A stretch of DNA of 64,000 nucleotides from UBA11704 sp964491805 (lineage in GTDB: Bacteria > Patescibacteriota > Minisyncoccia > Phycocordibacterales > UBA5272). This document shows, piece by piece, positions 50,439 to 59,384 of this stretch. The DNA is taken from positions 103,232-167,231 of the forward strand of contig CAZBGU010000001.1 in the NCBI GenBank assembly GCA_964491805.1, in the 5' to 3' direction. The notes under the pieces were generated by a model that worked only from the letters and a program-made list of their open reading frames with translations, was not told where the DNA came from and did no database searches. The translations under genes and the position numbers were made by a program. The first letter of the stretch is position 1, and every line of letters starts with the position of its first letter.

Positions 50439-52796
50439 ATGAACGATAATAACATTATTCCAAAAATTCAGGCGTATGTAAGAGCTGCTGACTATCTCTC
50501 TGTGGCACAGCTGTACCTGAGAGACAACTTCCTTCTCAAGGATGGTTTAACACGTGAGCATATCAAGCCCCGGCTTCTTGGTCACTGGGGAACATGTCCT
50601 GGAATTAATTTTGTATACGCTCATCTTAACTATCTCATCAAAAAGCATGACGTCGATATGATGTTTGTACTTGGACCTGGTCATGGATTTCCAGCACTTC
50701 AGTCTAACCTTTTCCTTGAAGGTTCTCTCACACAGTTCTACCCTGAGATAAAGCGTGACACTGCTGGTATTGGAGAGATTGCTCGTAAGTTCAGTTGGCC
50801 GTATGGGTTTCCTAGTCACTCGAGTCCTACAGCACCAGGAGCGATTCTTGAAGGTGGTGAACTTGGTTATTCACTTTCGACATCGTACGGTGCTGTTCTT
50901 GATAATCCTGATCTTATCGTAGCCTGCCTTGTTGGTGACGGTGAAGCAGAAACTGGCCCACTTGCAACATCATGGCATTTAAATAAGCTTGTTAGTCCAA
51001 AAAATAACGGTGCAGTGCTCCCAATACTTCACTTGAACGGCTACAAGATTTCTGGTCCGACTATGCTTGCAAGAATGAGCGATGAAGAGATTACTAATTT
51101 ATTCAAGGGTTATGGATATGAGCCGATTATTGTGGATGATCATGATCATATTATTCATCAACGAATGATGGATGCGCTTGAATACGCCTATCAGTCTATT
51201 CGTGCAATTCAGCACAAGGCTCGCAATGAAGGGGGTGTTGTCTCTCCACGTTTTCCAATGATCATATTTCGTTCTCTCAAGGGTTGGGGAGGTATTAAGG
51301 AATTACATGGTGACAAAATTGAAGGTAACTGTCTTTCTCATCAAATTGTTGCAATGAATGTTCGTGATCATGAGGATGAAATTCGTATGCTCGAAGAATG
51401 GTTAAGATCATACAGGTTTGATGAATTGTATAGTGAAGATAATGGTTTCTCTGAGGATATTATGTCACTGGTTCCTCGTGAGGACCTCCGTATGGGAGGA
51501 AGTAAGCACGCGTGCGGTACCGCTTGTAAGATTACAGATCTTACACTTCCTGACATTGCTCCGTTTATGAAAGATATTCACGAGCGAGGAAGTATCACAT
51601 CAAGTAGTATGCATACGCTTGGTGAATACATGAGAGAAGTGTTTAGGTTGAACGATGACCTCAAGAACTTCCGCCTTATGTCGCCAGACGAAACCTATTC
51701 TAATAAGATAGATGCTGTATTTGGTGCAACGAAGCGTGCTTTTGTTTGGCCTCTCAAAGAATGGGACAGAGACATTGCTGAGGATGGTCGTGTTATGGAA
51801 ATGCTATCGGAACACTCACTTCAAGGTCTTATGCAGGGATATGTACTTACGGGCCGTCATAGTGTCTTTGCTTCGTATGAAGCATTCGTACAAATTATCT
51901 CAAGTATGGTAGATCAGTATGCCAAGTTCATGAAGATTGCCCGTAAGATCGAGTGGCGTGATGATGTGCCATCACTTAATTACCTTCTTACTTCATCTAG
52001 CTGGAGACAGGATCATAATGGCTTTTCTCACCAGAATCCTGGTTTTATTTCTGACATGCTTCAACGTCATAGTGATTTTGTGCACGTCTATTTTCCTTCG
52101 GATACAAACTCGGCAGTACATACACTTCGTGACTGTTTGGCAACTAAGAACAGCATCAATATTATTGTTGCAGGTAAGACTGATGAGCCTCAATGGCTTA
52201 CTGCCGAAGAAGCAAATAGACAATCAGAGCAAGGCGTAATGGTGTGGGACTTTGCGAGCGATGAGAACCCAGATATTGTTATTGCAGTCGCAGGAGATTA
52301 TCTTGTAAAGGAAGGGCTCGCCGCTATCAAACTTGCTAAAGCCGAGTTCTCTGGACTTAAGATACGATTTGTTAATGTTCTTGAGCTTTCATCGTTAGGA
52401 TTTACAGGGACAGATTGTTCTATTAATCATACGTGTCAGGACTACTTTACACGTGACAAGCCAGTCATATTCCTTTTCCACGGTTACCCAGAAGTTATCA
52501 AAAATATTCTCTTTGATAATGCGTGTCTTGGTGGAAGTGATCGTTATGCCGTATATGGATATATTGAGAGTGGTTCGACAACAACGCCATTTGATATGCT
52601 TGTTCGCAACAAGACAAGTCGATATCAGGTAGTACAGGAAATTTTTAAAACTCTTTCTAAGGGTGGTGTTGTTCCAGCGGATCATGCAAATGATATTGTA
52701 AAGAAGTATGAAGATAAACTTGTAGCGCATCGAGAGTACATTAAGGAATATAGTGTTGATCCGGTTGAAATTGATTCATGGAAATGGAGCAATTAA
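50439..52796 (+). CDS. xfp: Xylulose-5-phosphate/fructose-6-phosphate phosphoketolase
   Basis: This thiamine diphosphate enzyme splits xylulose-5-phosphate or fructose-6-phosphate with phosphate, giving acetyl phosphate plus glyceraldehyde-3-phosphate or erythrose-4-phosphate. The 785-residue protein is full length. Signatures are LLGHWGTCPGINFVYAHLN, GPGHGFPAL, the TPP motif VGDGEAETGPLATSW and SWRQDHNGFSHQNPGF. The acetate kinase gene overlaps its 3' end, so the pair turns sugar phosphates into acetate and ATP. With split transketolase, RpiB and the Rpe-like protein it outlines a pentose/phosphoketolase fermentation. Confidence 0.98.
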   Translation: MNDNNIIPKIQAYVRAADYLSVAQLYLRDNFLLKDGLTREHIKPRLLGHWGTCPGINFVYAHLNYLIKKHDVDMMFVLGPGHGFPALQSNLFLEGSLTQFYPEIKRDTAGIGEIARKFSWPYGFPSHSSPTAPGAILEGGELGYSLSTSYGAVLDNPDLIVACLVGDGEAETGPLATSWHLNKLVSPKNNGAVLPILHLNGYKISGPTMLARMSDEEITNLFKGYGYEPIIVDDHDHIIHQRMMDALEYAYQSIRAIQHKARNEGGVVSPRFPMIIFRSLKGWGGIKELHGDKIEGNCLSHQIVAMNVRDHEDEIRMLEEWLRSYRFDELYSEDNGFSEDIMSLVPREDLRMGGSKHACGTACKITDLTLPDIAPFMKDIHERGSITSSSMHTLGEYMREVFRLNDDLKNFRLMSPDETYSNKIDAVFGATKRAFVWPLKEWDRDIAEDGRVMEMLSEHSLQGLMQGYVLTGRHSVFASYEAFVQIISSMVDQYAKFMKIARKIEWRDDVPSLNYLLTSSSWRQDHNGFSHQNPGFISDMLQRHSDFVHVYFPSDTNSAVHTLRDCLATKNSINIIVAGKTDEPQWLTAEEANRQSEQGVMVWDFASDENPDIVIAVAGDYLVKEGLAAIKLAKAEFSGLKIRFVNVLELSSLGFTGTDCSINHTCQDYFTRDKPVIFLFHGYPEVIKNILFDNACLGGSDRYAVYGYIESGSTTTPFDMLVRNKTSRYQVVQEIFKTLSKGGVVPADHANDIVKKYEDKLVAHREYIKEYSVDPVEIDSWKWSN

Positions 52797-53953
52797 TTGT
52801 AAACATCGGTAGTGCTTCCAAGAAGTATGCTGTTTACGAAGGAGGTAAACATCTTTTTGCTTGTCATTTTGAATATGAGAATGGCGGTTGCACTGTTTCT
52901 ATTGTTCATTATGATACTCGATCCGTCGAACACGTTGGTGTTGAAGTTTTTGAAAGGGCTGTAGTCAGATTTCTTGAATTGTATAAGCAGTACTGTGGTG
53001 ATAGGACTATCCATGCAGTTGGTGTTCGTGTGGTTGCTCCTGGTAAGTACTTTCAACAGCATCGAGTGATTGACGATGAATATATTGATAAACTTACGAG
53101 GGCAAGATCCCTCGCACCGATACATATCAAGGCAACATTGAAAGAGCTAACCTTACTTAAGGAGGTGTTTCCAACAACAAAGCTTATAGCTGCATCAGAT
53201 AGTGCTTTCCATGTTGACATGCCTAGTGCTGCTACTTCATATGGTCTACCTGTATCACTTACTGGTGAGCAAGAGATACGTCGCTATGGATATCACGGGC
53301 TTTCGGTTGCTTCTACTGTTAAGACTTTGACTGACTATTGCGATGGAACAATACCTGAGAAAGTGCTTGTTCTTCATCTTGGTTCAGGGTGTAGTATTAC
53401 TGCATTACGAAATGGTAAGACAATGGATACATCAATGGGGTTTACCCCACTTGAAGGACTGCTCATGAGTACTCGTTCTGGAAGTTTTGATCCCGCTATT
53501 ATTTTCGCTCTTCTTGAACAAGGTATGACCAAAGAAGAAATAGAGCATCTTGTTAATAAAGAGTCAGGGTTGCGGGGAATCTCTGGATCTACTCCTGATA
53601 TGCGTGAGATTATTTCGAGATCACATAGTGGTGATACTGCTGCACAAAATGCAATAGATGTTTTTGTGTATCAGATTCAAAAACATATTGGAGCTTATAT
53701 ATCTGTATTAGGTGGTGTAGACGCAATTGTTTTTACTGGAACAATTGGTGAAAGGTCTTTTATAATTCGAGAAAAAATTATAAAGCATTTCCAGTACTGT
53801 ACATTTTATATTCACAATGATAACAATAATATGGTGAATGGTTCTTACGACGGAGTATCACTTATATCTTCTGAAGGTTCGTTATGTAAAATATTTGTTG
53901 TGCCTTCTAATGAGTCACATTCTATACTTCATGCAATAGAAAGTACGAAGTAG
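52784..53953 (+). CDS. ackA: Acetate kinase
   Basis: AckA transfers the phosphate of acetyl phosphate to ADP. The 389-residue protein has the ASKHA phosphate loop at the start (LIVNIGSASKKYAVY), VRVVAPGKYFQ, YGYHGLS, HLGSGCSITAL and MGFTPLEGLLMSTRSG, which are acetate kinase signatures. ATG 52784 is used; another ATG two codons earlier (52778) is equally possible. Either way it overlaps the xfp stop at 52796 in a different frame, implying translational coupling. The N-terminal loop has Ile-Gly-Ser-Ala where most have Ala-Gly-Ser-Ser. Confidence 0.95.
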   Translation: MEQLIVNIGSASKKYAVYEGGKHLFACHFEYENGGCTVSIVHYDTRSVEHVGVEVFERAVVRFLELYKQYCGDRTIHAVGVRVVAPGKYFQQHRVIDDEYIDKLTRARSLAPIHIKATLKELTLLKEVFPTTKLIAASDSAFHVDMPSAATSYGLPVSLTGEQEIRRYGYHGLSVASTVKTLTDYCDGTIPEKVLVLHLGSGCSITALRNGKTMDTSMGFTPLEGLLMSTRSGSFDPAIIFALLEQGMTKEEIEHLVNKESGLRGISGSTPDMREIISRSHSGDTAAQNAIDVFVYQIQKHIGAYISVLGGVDAIVFTGTIGERSFIIREKIIKHFQYCTFYIHNDNNNMVNGSYDGVSLISSEGSLCKIFVVPSNESHSILHAIESTK

Positions 53954-54049
53954 TTTGCTTCGAAAATCGTAGATTATGTATACGTTAGGTAATTGTCTTG
54001 TGTTGTGTATTAACTTTGCCTAGCAAAATGCAAAAATTACGTTTTGTGG

Positions 54050-54055
54050 TATAGT
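54050..54055 (+). promoter_or_regulatory. -10 box of rnr
   Basis: TATAGT ends 8 bases before ATG 54064. Confidence 0.5.
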
Positions 54056-54063
54056 GTTTCCAT

Positions 54064-56004
54064 ATGCAAAGACTTTTCATTGGCCAAATTAGTATTACAT
54101 CTAAAAAAGATGGTTTCGTACGCGTCCCCGAACTTGAAGAAGAGGGGTCTGTTTTTATTGATCACAGTCACCTTAACACAGCTCTCCAGGGTGATACAGT
54201 TGAGATGGAGCTTTTTGGTAAGAAGAAAAACATAAAAGGTGAAGACGAGCTCTATGGTGCTGTTACAAAAATAATAGAACGTGGTCGCAAGGGGTACGCT
54301 GGGGTACTAGAAGAAGAAAATGGAATGCTGTTTCTTGTTCCTGATGACAAGAGAATGTACACAGACGTTATAATTCCGAATAACAAACAAAAGGATGCTA
54401 AACCAGGAATGAAAGTCATTGTTAGTATTACGGACTGGGTTGACCAAAAGAAATCTCCGATTGGTGAAGTAACGAATGTGCTCGGCATGCCTGGTGATAA
54501 TAATGCTGAAATGCTTGCGTATGCTCTCGAACGAGGGTTCTCAGATGAGCACGCAAAAGAAGTTAACGACGAGGCGGACACAATTAAAAAACGTGGAATC
54601 GAGGAGGTCGATAAGATCGGTCGAAGAGATTTTCGTAATGTTACAACCTTTACAATTGACCCAGCCGACGCAAAAGATTTTGACGATGCTATTTCGTTTA
54701 AGAGACTTGATAATGGTCACTACGAAGTTGGTATTCATATCGCAGATGTCTCATACTACGTGAGGTCTGGTATGGCGCTTGATGACGAGGCCATTTCGCG
54801 TGAGACATCGGTGTATTTGGTTGACCGCTGTATTCCTATGCTTCCAGAAGTACTTTCAAATGATCTTTGCTCACTTGTGCAAGGTGAAGACCGACTCGTT
54901 ATGTCATGTGTTCTTGAGCTTGATGATGAAGGTACGGTACATGGTGAATGGTATGGTAGGGCACTCATCAACTCACATCGTCGCTATACATATGAGGATG
55001 CTCAAACTACTCTTGATACGGGGGTAGGAGATTTTTATGAGGAACTTACAATTTTGAATAGAGTTGCAAAGAAGCTCAATAAAGCACGCTTTGACAATGG
55101 TGCCCTTCAACTTGAAACTGAAGAGGTCAAGTTTAAACTTAATGAGAAAGGGGTACCAGTTGATGTATATATTAAATCACGAGGAGACACTCATAAGATG
55201 ATTGAGGAATATATGCTCTTAGCTAACAAGTATGTGAGTAAGTTTATTACCAAGAAGCAGGAAGAAAAAAATGGTGAAGGTAATGCAATTTGTGTTTACC
55301 GAATTCATGATAAGCCAGATCCAGACCGAATGCATGATCTTGATCTCTATATTCGCGGACTAGGTTATCACGTCAGGTTTATGGATGGATTGATTCCATC
55401 GAAGGACCTGAATGATTTGCTTGAAAAAATGGGTGATCGTCCAGAAAAAGCTCTTCTACAGGTACATATCACTCGTGCAATGGCAAAGGCGATCTATAGT
55501 ACTCACAATGTTGGTCATTATGGCCTTGCGTTTGATTTTTATTCTCACTTCACATCACCAATCCGTCGGTATCCAGACGTGCTTACACATAGACTTCTCA
55601 TGAGAGTTCTTGAAGACGATTATCCAAAGATGGAAGAACGAGGATTGTATGACAAGTTATGTATGCAAGCTTCACGAAGAGAGAAGGAAGCCTCAGATGC
55701 AGAACGCGGCAGTATCAAATATAAACAAGTTGAGTACATGTCATATCGTGTTGGTGAGGAGTTTGACGGTATGGTTTCTGGTGTTTCTGAGTGGGGGGTC
55801 TTTGTTGAAGAAAAGAAAAGCAAGTGTGAGGGCATGATCAGACTTCGTGATCTGGGAGATGATTTCTATAACTATGATCAGAAGGGTGGCCGCGTATTTG
55901 GTGAAAGAACAGGTGTGGAATATAAGATCGGTACGCCGGTTAAGATTAAGGTAAAAGCAGCAAACCTCGATCTTCGTGTGATTGATTATACGCTTGTGTC
56001 ATAG
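54064..56004 (+). CDS. rnr: Ribonuclease R (RNB-family 3'-5' exoribonuclease)
   Basis: RNase R degrades structured RNA from the 3' end. Of 646 residues, the N-terminal cold-shock-like domains occupy about 1-170. The RNB domain has the catalytic acids in DPADAKDFDDAISF, then GIHIADVSYYV and HFTSPIRRYPDVLTHRLL. A C-terminal S1 domain follows (GMVSGVSEWGVFVEEKKSKCEGMIRL). It is somewhat shorter than E. coli RNase R (about 810) because the basic C-terminal tail and one N-terminal part are reduced. RNase II is the alternative, but motif layout favours RNase R. Confidence 0.93.
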   Translation: MQRLFIGQISITSKKDGFVRVPELEEEGSVFIDHSHLNTALQGDTVEMELFGKKKNIKGEDELYGAVTKIIERGRKGYAGVLEEENGMLFLVPDDKRMYTDVIIPNNKQKDAKPGMKVIVSITDWVDQKKSPIGEVTNVLGMPGDNNAEMLAYALERGFSDEHAKEVNDEADTIKKRGIEEVDKIGRRDFRNVTTFTIDPADAKDFDDAISFKRLDNGHYEVGIHIADVSYYVRSGMALDDEAISRETSVYLVDRCIPMLPEVLSNDLCSLVQGEDRLVMSCVLELDDEGTVHGEWYGRALINSHRRYTYEDAQTTLDTGVGDFYEELTILNRVAKKLNKARFDNGALQLETEEVKFKLNEKGVPVDVYIKSRGDTHKMIEEYMLLANKYVSKFITKKQEEKNGEGNAICVYRIHDKPDPDRMHDLDLYIRGLGYHVRFMDGLIPSKDLNDLLEKMGDRPEKALLQVHITRAMAKAIYSTHNVGHYGLAFDFYSHFTSPIRRYPDVLTHRLLMRVLEDDYPKMEERGLYDKLCMQASRREKEASDAERGSIKYKQVEYMSYRVGEEFDGMVSGVSEWGVFVEEKKSKCEGMIRLRDLGDDFYNYDQKGGRVFGERTGVEYKIGTPVKIKVKAANLDLRVIDYTLVS

Positions 56005-56126
56005 GGTGTTTATGGTATAGCATTACAACGAAAAGTTGACGCTATTTATTTTTTATTGTTTACTTATGCAGGTTGTTGTTTCTTCAAAGTCTTCTCAATT
56101 TCAAGCTTATCTCTATCGGAGGCGAT

Positions 56127-57044
56127 GTGTTTCTAACTAAGATTGTACTCGAGGTGGCAAACCTCATATGCAATAATCGTCTGGCATTTGCTGTGTTCAG
56201 GTTGCTCGACATGTTCCAGGCAGTGTTCGTCATGTACCCGGCTGACAAGTACTACGCTGATACCTTTACGTTTGGTTGGCGTCAGTCACGTATTGCCTGG
56301 AGTCCGTTCATTGTTGGAACAATCAGACATCCATCAGGTAAACGCAGTCTCATGTTTGCAATTTCTGCACACGTGGACGGCAAGGATAGCAATGTTGGTT
56401 CTGCAACAGTGCGCACCTTCCATCAGAGGGTCGAAAAGATCGCCGAGCAAGTTGGTGCAAAGACGATTCATTTCGCTGGCACACTTCCCGGAAGACTTGC
56501 GGCTATTCGGGTTCGTCGTGGAGGTAACCAGAAGAATGAACGGCAGGCAACCGGAGAAAATGTGATCAAGGCTGTGCTTGAACTTCGTGCAGCAAGGTCA
56601 CATGGCAGTGAGAACTATGTCGTAGTGCTTGGTTCAAATGGTTATGTTGGCAAAGGTGTGGTGCATGGTCTTGAGCAGCTTGGCATAAAGGTGCTTGGCG
56701 TTGACAAGGACGGCGTGTATGCAGGTGGACGTCGTCTTGGCGACAGCTACATACAACCACGCCTCCCACACATACTGCTTAACATCACGCGGCCGGATGA
56801 AATCAATGGGTACATTGATTCAGCTGCTATGTCGAAAGGCACGACTGTGCTCAATGAAGTGTACCCTGCGTTTGATCCTGAGGTTGTTTGTCAGATAAAA
56901 GATCTTGGCGCTCAAGTGTTTCATCTTGCTGGAGTTGTAGCTGATGTTTGGCCTGTGCCATTTCCTGGCGCCTACTATGGTGCGGCCCCGTGTTGTTCGG
57001 CTTTGCCAGGAGTTGACTACCGGATCAAGCTTGTCGAGCTGTAA
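56127..57044 (+). CDS. Rossmann-fold dehydrogenase-like protein, cassette-style gene
   Basis: GTG 56127 is preceded by GGAGG with four bases of spacing, better than the ATG at 56073. The 305-residue protein has a central dinucleotide-binding motif VVVLGSNGYVGKGVVHGL followed by VLGVDKDGV, whose Asp ends the second strand as in NAD-binding proteins. An N-terminal domain with FTFGWRQSRIAWSPF and a Cys-containing C-terminal part (PCCSALPG) flank it. It partly recalls the C-terminal domain of amino acid or shikimate dehydrogenases, but I cannot name it. GC-richer than neighbours by eye, single, with its own terminator, so possibly acquired. Confidence 0.55.
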   Translation: MFLTKIVLEVANLICNNRLAFAVFRLLDMFQAVFVMYPADKYYADTFTFGWRQSRIAWSPFIVGTIRHPSGKRSLMFAISAHVDGKDSNVGSATVRTFHQRVEKIAEQVGAKTIHFAGTLPGRLAAIRVRRGGNQKNERQATGENVIKAVLELRAARSHGSENYVVVLGSNGYVGKGVVHGLEQLGIKVLGVDKDGVYAGGRRLGDSYIQPRLPHILLNITRPDEINGYIDSAAMSKGTTVLNEVYPAFDPEVVCQIKDLGAQVFHLAGVVADVWPVPFPGAYYGAAPCCSALPGVDYRIKLVEL

Positions 57045-57076
57045 TGACTCGCATTGTCTCCTTTAGTCAAAAAGAC

Positions 57077-57100
57077 GCCCTGCACAGCAGGGCTTCTTTT
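57077..57100 (+). terminator. Terminator after the Rossmann-fold gene
   Basis: GCCCTGC (57077-57083) pairs with GCAGGGC (57087-57093) around ACA, followed by TTCTTTT. The next promoter begins 15 bases later. Confidence 0.8.
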
Positions 57101-57114
57101 CTTTATTTATGCGT

Positions 57115-57120
57115 TATACT
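57115..57120 (+). promoter_or_regulatory. -10 box of the first histidine kinase gene
   Basis: TATACT ends 7 bases before ATG 57128. It selects this start over the upstream open frame, which runs back through the terminator. Confidence 0.6.
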
Positions 57121-57127
57121 TAATAGT

Positions 57128-58741
57128 ATGTTTGTTTTTGATACTATCAATACTCTTCTTGCAGTCATCGTTCTTTTTAATACTGCACTTCTTCTACCAA
57201 TTCTCAGAAATATTAAGAATAATATTCAAACGTACCTGTATGCAGTTAACATTGTCACTATTTTACTGTGGGTTATTACAATGATGGGGTACAGATCTGA
57301 AAACATGTTTTTCGAGGCATGGTTACGAGCTCTTTATGTTGCTGCAATTTTTATAGGAATAACGTATATGCAATTTACATTGTATTACCCAATTAAAATG
57401 CGATTTGCACAGTACTATTTGTATTTTGTTAATGTTGTTGCATTTGGCACGGCGTATCTTGTAACACTCACCAATACCATCATCCATCATGGGATTATAA
57501 CTCAGTTTGGAGAACCTCAGATAGTGTTTGGTTCATGGTATCCGCTTTATATTTTTGTCATTCTTGTGCCATTCATTTCAGGGTTTTCTCGACATCTCTA
57601 TGTGATTGTTAAACATAAAAGTAAAGTAGTCTATTTACTTGTCGGGTATTTTATTTCTGCAAATGTTGCATTTGTTACTAATCTCATGCTTCCGTGGTTT
57701 GGTGTCTTTATTCTTAATTGGGTTGGTCAGTTTTTTACAGTAGTCATGGTGTCGTTCACAACGTACTCGATTCTTAAGTTCAACGTAATGAATATGAAGT
57801 TCTTTGCGGTTAATGTTGGAGTTACTGGTCTTGTTATAACCACATTCTCACAAGTACTCTTCGCTGACTCTGAGAAGTCAATTATCGTAAGCACACTCGT
57901 GTTCCTCGTATCTCTTGTAACCGGAGGGTATCTTACTGTTCTTAGCCAAAACGAAAGAAAATCACTTGAGAATACTATATCACTTAATACAAAGATTAGA
58001 AAAGTTAACGAGCAGCTCGAGGAGGCTAACGAGCAATTAAAATCACTTGATAAACTTAAGTCTGAATTTATTTCCCTTGCATCGCATCAGTTACGAAGTC
58101 CACTCACAGTTATCAAAGGGTACGCTTCGACACTGACTGATGGTGTCGTTGGTGAAATGAACCCAAAACAGACAGAAATCGTTCATCATATTTACACATC
58201 TGCTCAAGGACTTGCGTCAGTGGTAGAAGACTTTTTAAGTGTTACAAAGATTGAGCAAGGGGGAATGAAATATTCATTTGAGCCAGTAGATGTCAAAGAG
58301 TTGCTGGAAGGTCTCGTAAGTGATATGCGAATTGTTGCGGAGGATAAACATTTAGATTTTTCTATTGAAATAGATCGAACAGAAATGTTCATAGTGAACG
58401 CCGATACTGTAAAGTTAAAACAGGTATTTCTTAATCTAATCGACAATAGTATCAAATACACAAGGGAAGGATCTGTTGTGGTTTCACTTACAAAAAATCG
58501 ACACGATAGAAGTATTCTATTTAGTGTTAAAGATACTGGGATTGGTGTGAGTGAGGCAACTAAGCAAAAGTTGTTTACCAAATTTGGCAGAGGGGACACA
58601 GGAGTGATGAATACGGGCGGCTCTGGTCTTGGTCTTTATCTTGCCCAAGAGATTGTAAAAGCACACGGTGGTTCTATCACGGTTGATTCTGATGGTGAGG
58701 GAAAGGGTTCGACTTTTTTAGTAATGCTCCCTTCTGTTTAG
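57128..58741 (+). CDS. Membrane histidine kinase with 7-helix sensor region
   Basis: The 537-residue sensor kinase has about seven to nine membrane helices in the first 280 residues (7TM histidine-kinase type) and a short coiled coil (NEQLEEANEQLKSLDKLKSEF). The HisKA H-box is SLASHQLRSPLTVIKGYA. The HATPase domain has NLIDNSIKYT, DTGIGVS and GGSGLGLYLAQEIVKAHGG. It should phosphorylate the receiver protein encoded 50 bases downstream. No extracellular ligand domain is obvious, so the signal may be sensed in the membrane. Confidence 0.93.
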   Translation: MFVFDTINTLLAVIVLFNTALLLPILRNIKNNIQTYLYAVNIVTILLWVITMMGYRSENMFFEAWLRALYVAAIFIGITYMQFTLYYPIKMRFAQYYLYFVNVVAFGTAYLVTLTNTIIHHGIITQFGEPQIVFGSWYPLYIFVILVPFISGFSRHLYVIVKHKSKVVYLLVGYFISANVAFVTNLMLPWFGVFILNWVGQFFTVVMVSFTTYSILKFNVMNMKFFAVNVGVTGLVITTFSQVLFADSEKSIIVSTLVFLVSLVTGGYLTVLSQNERKSLENTISLNTKIRKVNEQLEEANEQLKSLDKLKSEFISLASHQLRSPLTVIKGYASTLTDGVVGEMNPKQTEIVHHIYTSAQGLASVVEDFLSVTKIEQGGMKYSFEPVDVKELLEGLVSDMRIVAEDKHLDFSIEIDRTEMFIVNADTVKLKQVFLNLIDNSIKYTREGSVVVSLTKNRHDRSILFSVKDTGIGVSEATKQKLFTKFGRGDTGVMNTGGSGLGLYLAQEIVKAHGGSITVDSDGEGKGSTFLVMLPSV

Positions 58742-58790
58742 TGTCATAGTTTGAGTTGCTAGTCAACCTTAGAAGAGTTATCATAGAGTC

Positions 58791-59183
58791 ATGAATAAGA
58801 AGATAATGATAATTGAGGATGATAAAAATATTCAGGATATTTATACCCTTAATTTTCGTGCTGCCGGTTACGAAGTTATTATCGAAGGGGATGGTCTCTC
58901 TGGTATATCAAGTGTCGTAGAGAAAAAACCAGATATTATTTTACTTGATGTCATGATGCCTAACATGGATGGTTTTGCTTTCCTTAAGGCAATGAAAGAA
59001 AATACCAGTGTAAATGTTCCTGTTATCGTCTGCTCAAATCTCTCCGACAAAGAAACCTATGATAAGGCATTTGCTTCAGGTGCATCGGCAGTACTCCTGA
59101 AGATAAATTACTCAGGCAAAGAGCTCGTACAAAAAGTTGATCACATTCTTACTGAGAGCAGGAGTAAACATAAAGCAAATTGA
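58791..59183 (+). CDS. Single-domain response regulator (receiver only)
   Basis: The 130-residue CheY-like protein has the acidic pair EDD at the start, the phosphoacceptor Asp in ILLDVMMPNMDG, the Ser of VCSNLSD and the conserved Lys in VLLKINYSG. It has no DNA-binding or enzyme output domain. It is paired with the kinase immediately upstream. It closely parallels the receiver at 60971. Output must be by protein interaction or phosphotransfer. Confidence 0.93.
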   Translation: MNKKIMIIEDDKNIQDIYTLNFRAAGYEVIIEGDGLSGISSVVEKKPDIILLDVMMPNMDGFAFLKAMKENTSVNVPVIVCSNLSDKETYDKAFASGASAVLLKINYSGKELVQKVDHILTESRSKHKAN

Positions 59184-59367
59184 CCTTCGGACAACTGCCC
59201 AGAAATTTTTTCTCAATATATAAGTTGATTCTATGTACATGCGTTGGTTTCGATATGGTGCAATATTTTGTTTACAGTGTGTTACCTCTTGAATAAGGGT
59301 ACTCGTTGGTGTGCAATCTTTGGTTACACACAGCATGCTTTTTTGTTTTACGTATATACTTAAGGCA

Positions 59368-59373
59368 TATAGT
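59368..59373 (+). promoter_or_regulatory. -10 box of the second histidine kinase gene
   Basis: TATAGT ends 11 bases before ATG 59385; a TATACT (59355-59360) a little upstream is an alternative. The 200-base gap before this gene shows nothing else. Confidence 0.45.
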
Positions 59374-59384
59374 ACTAACACGTT

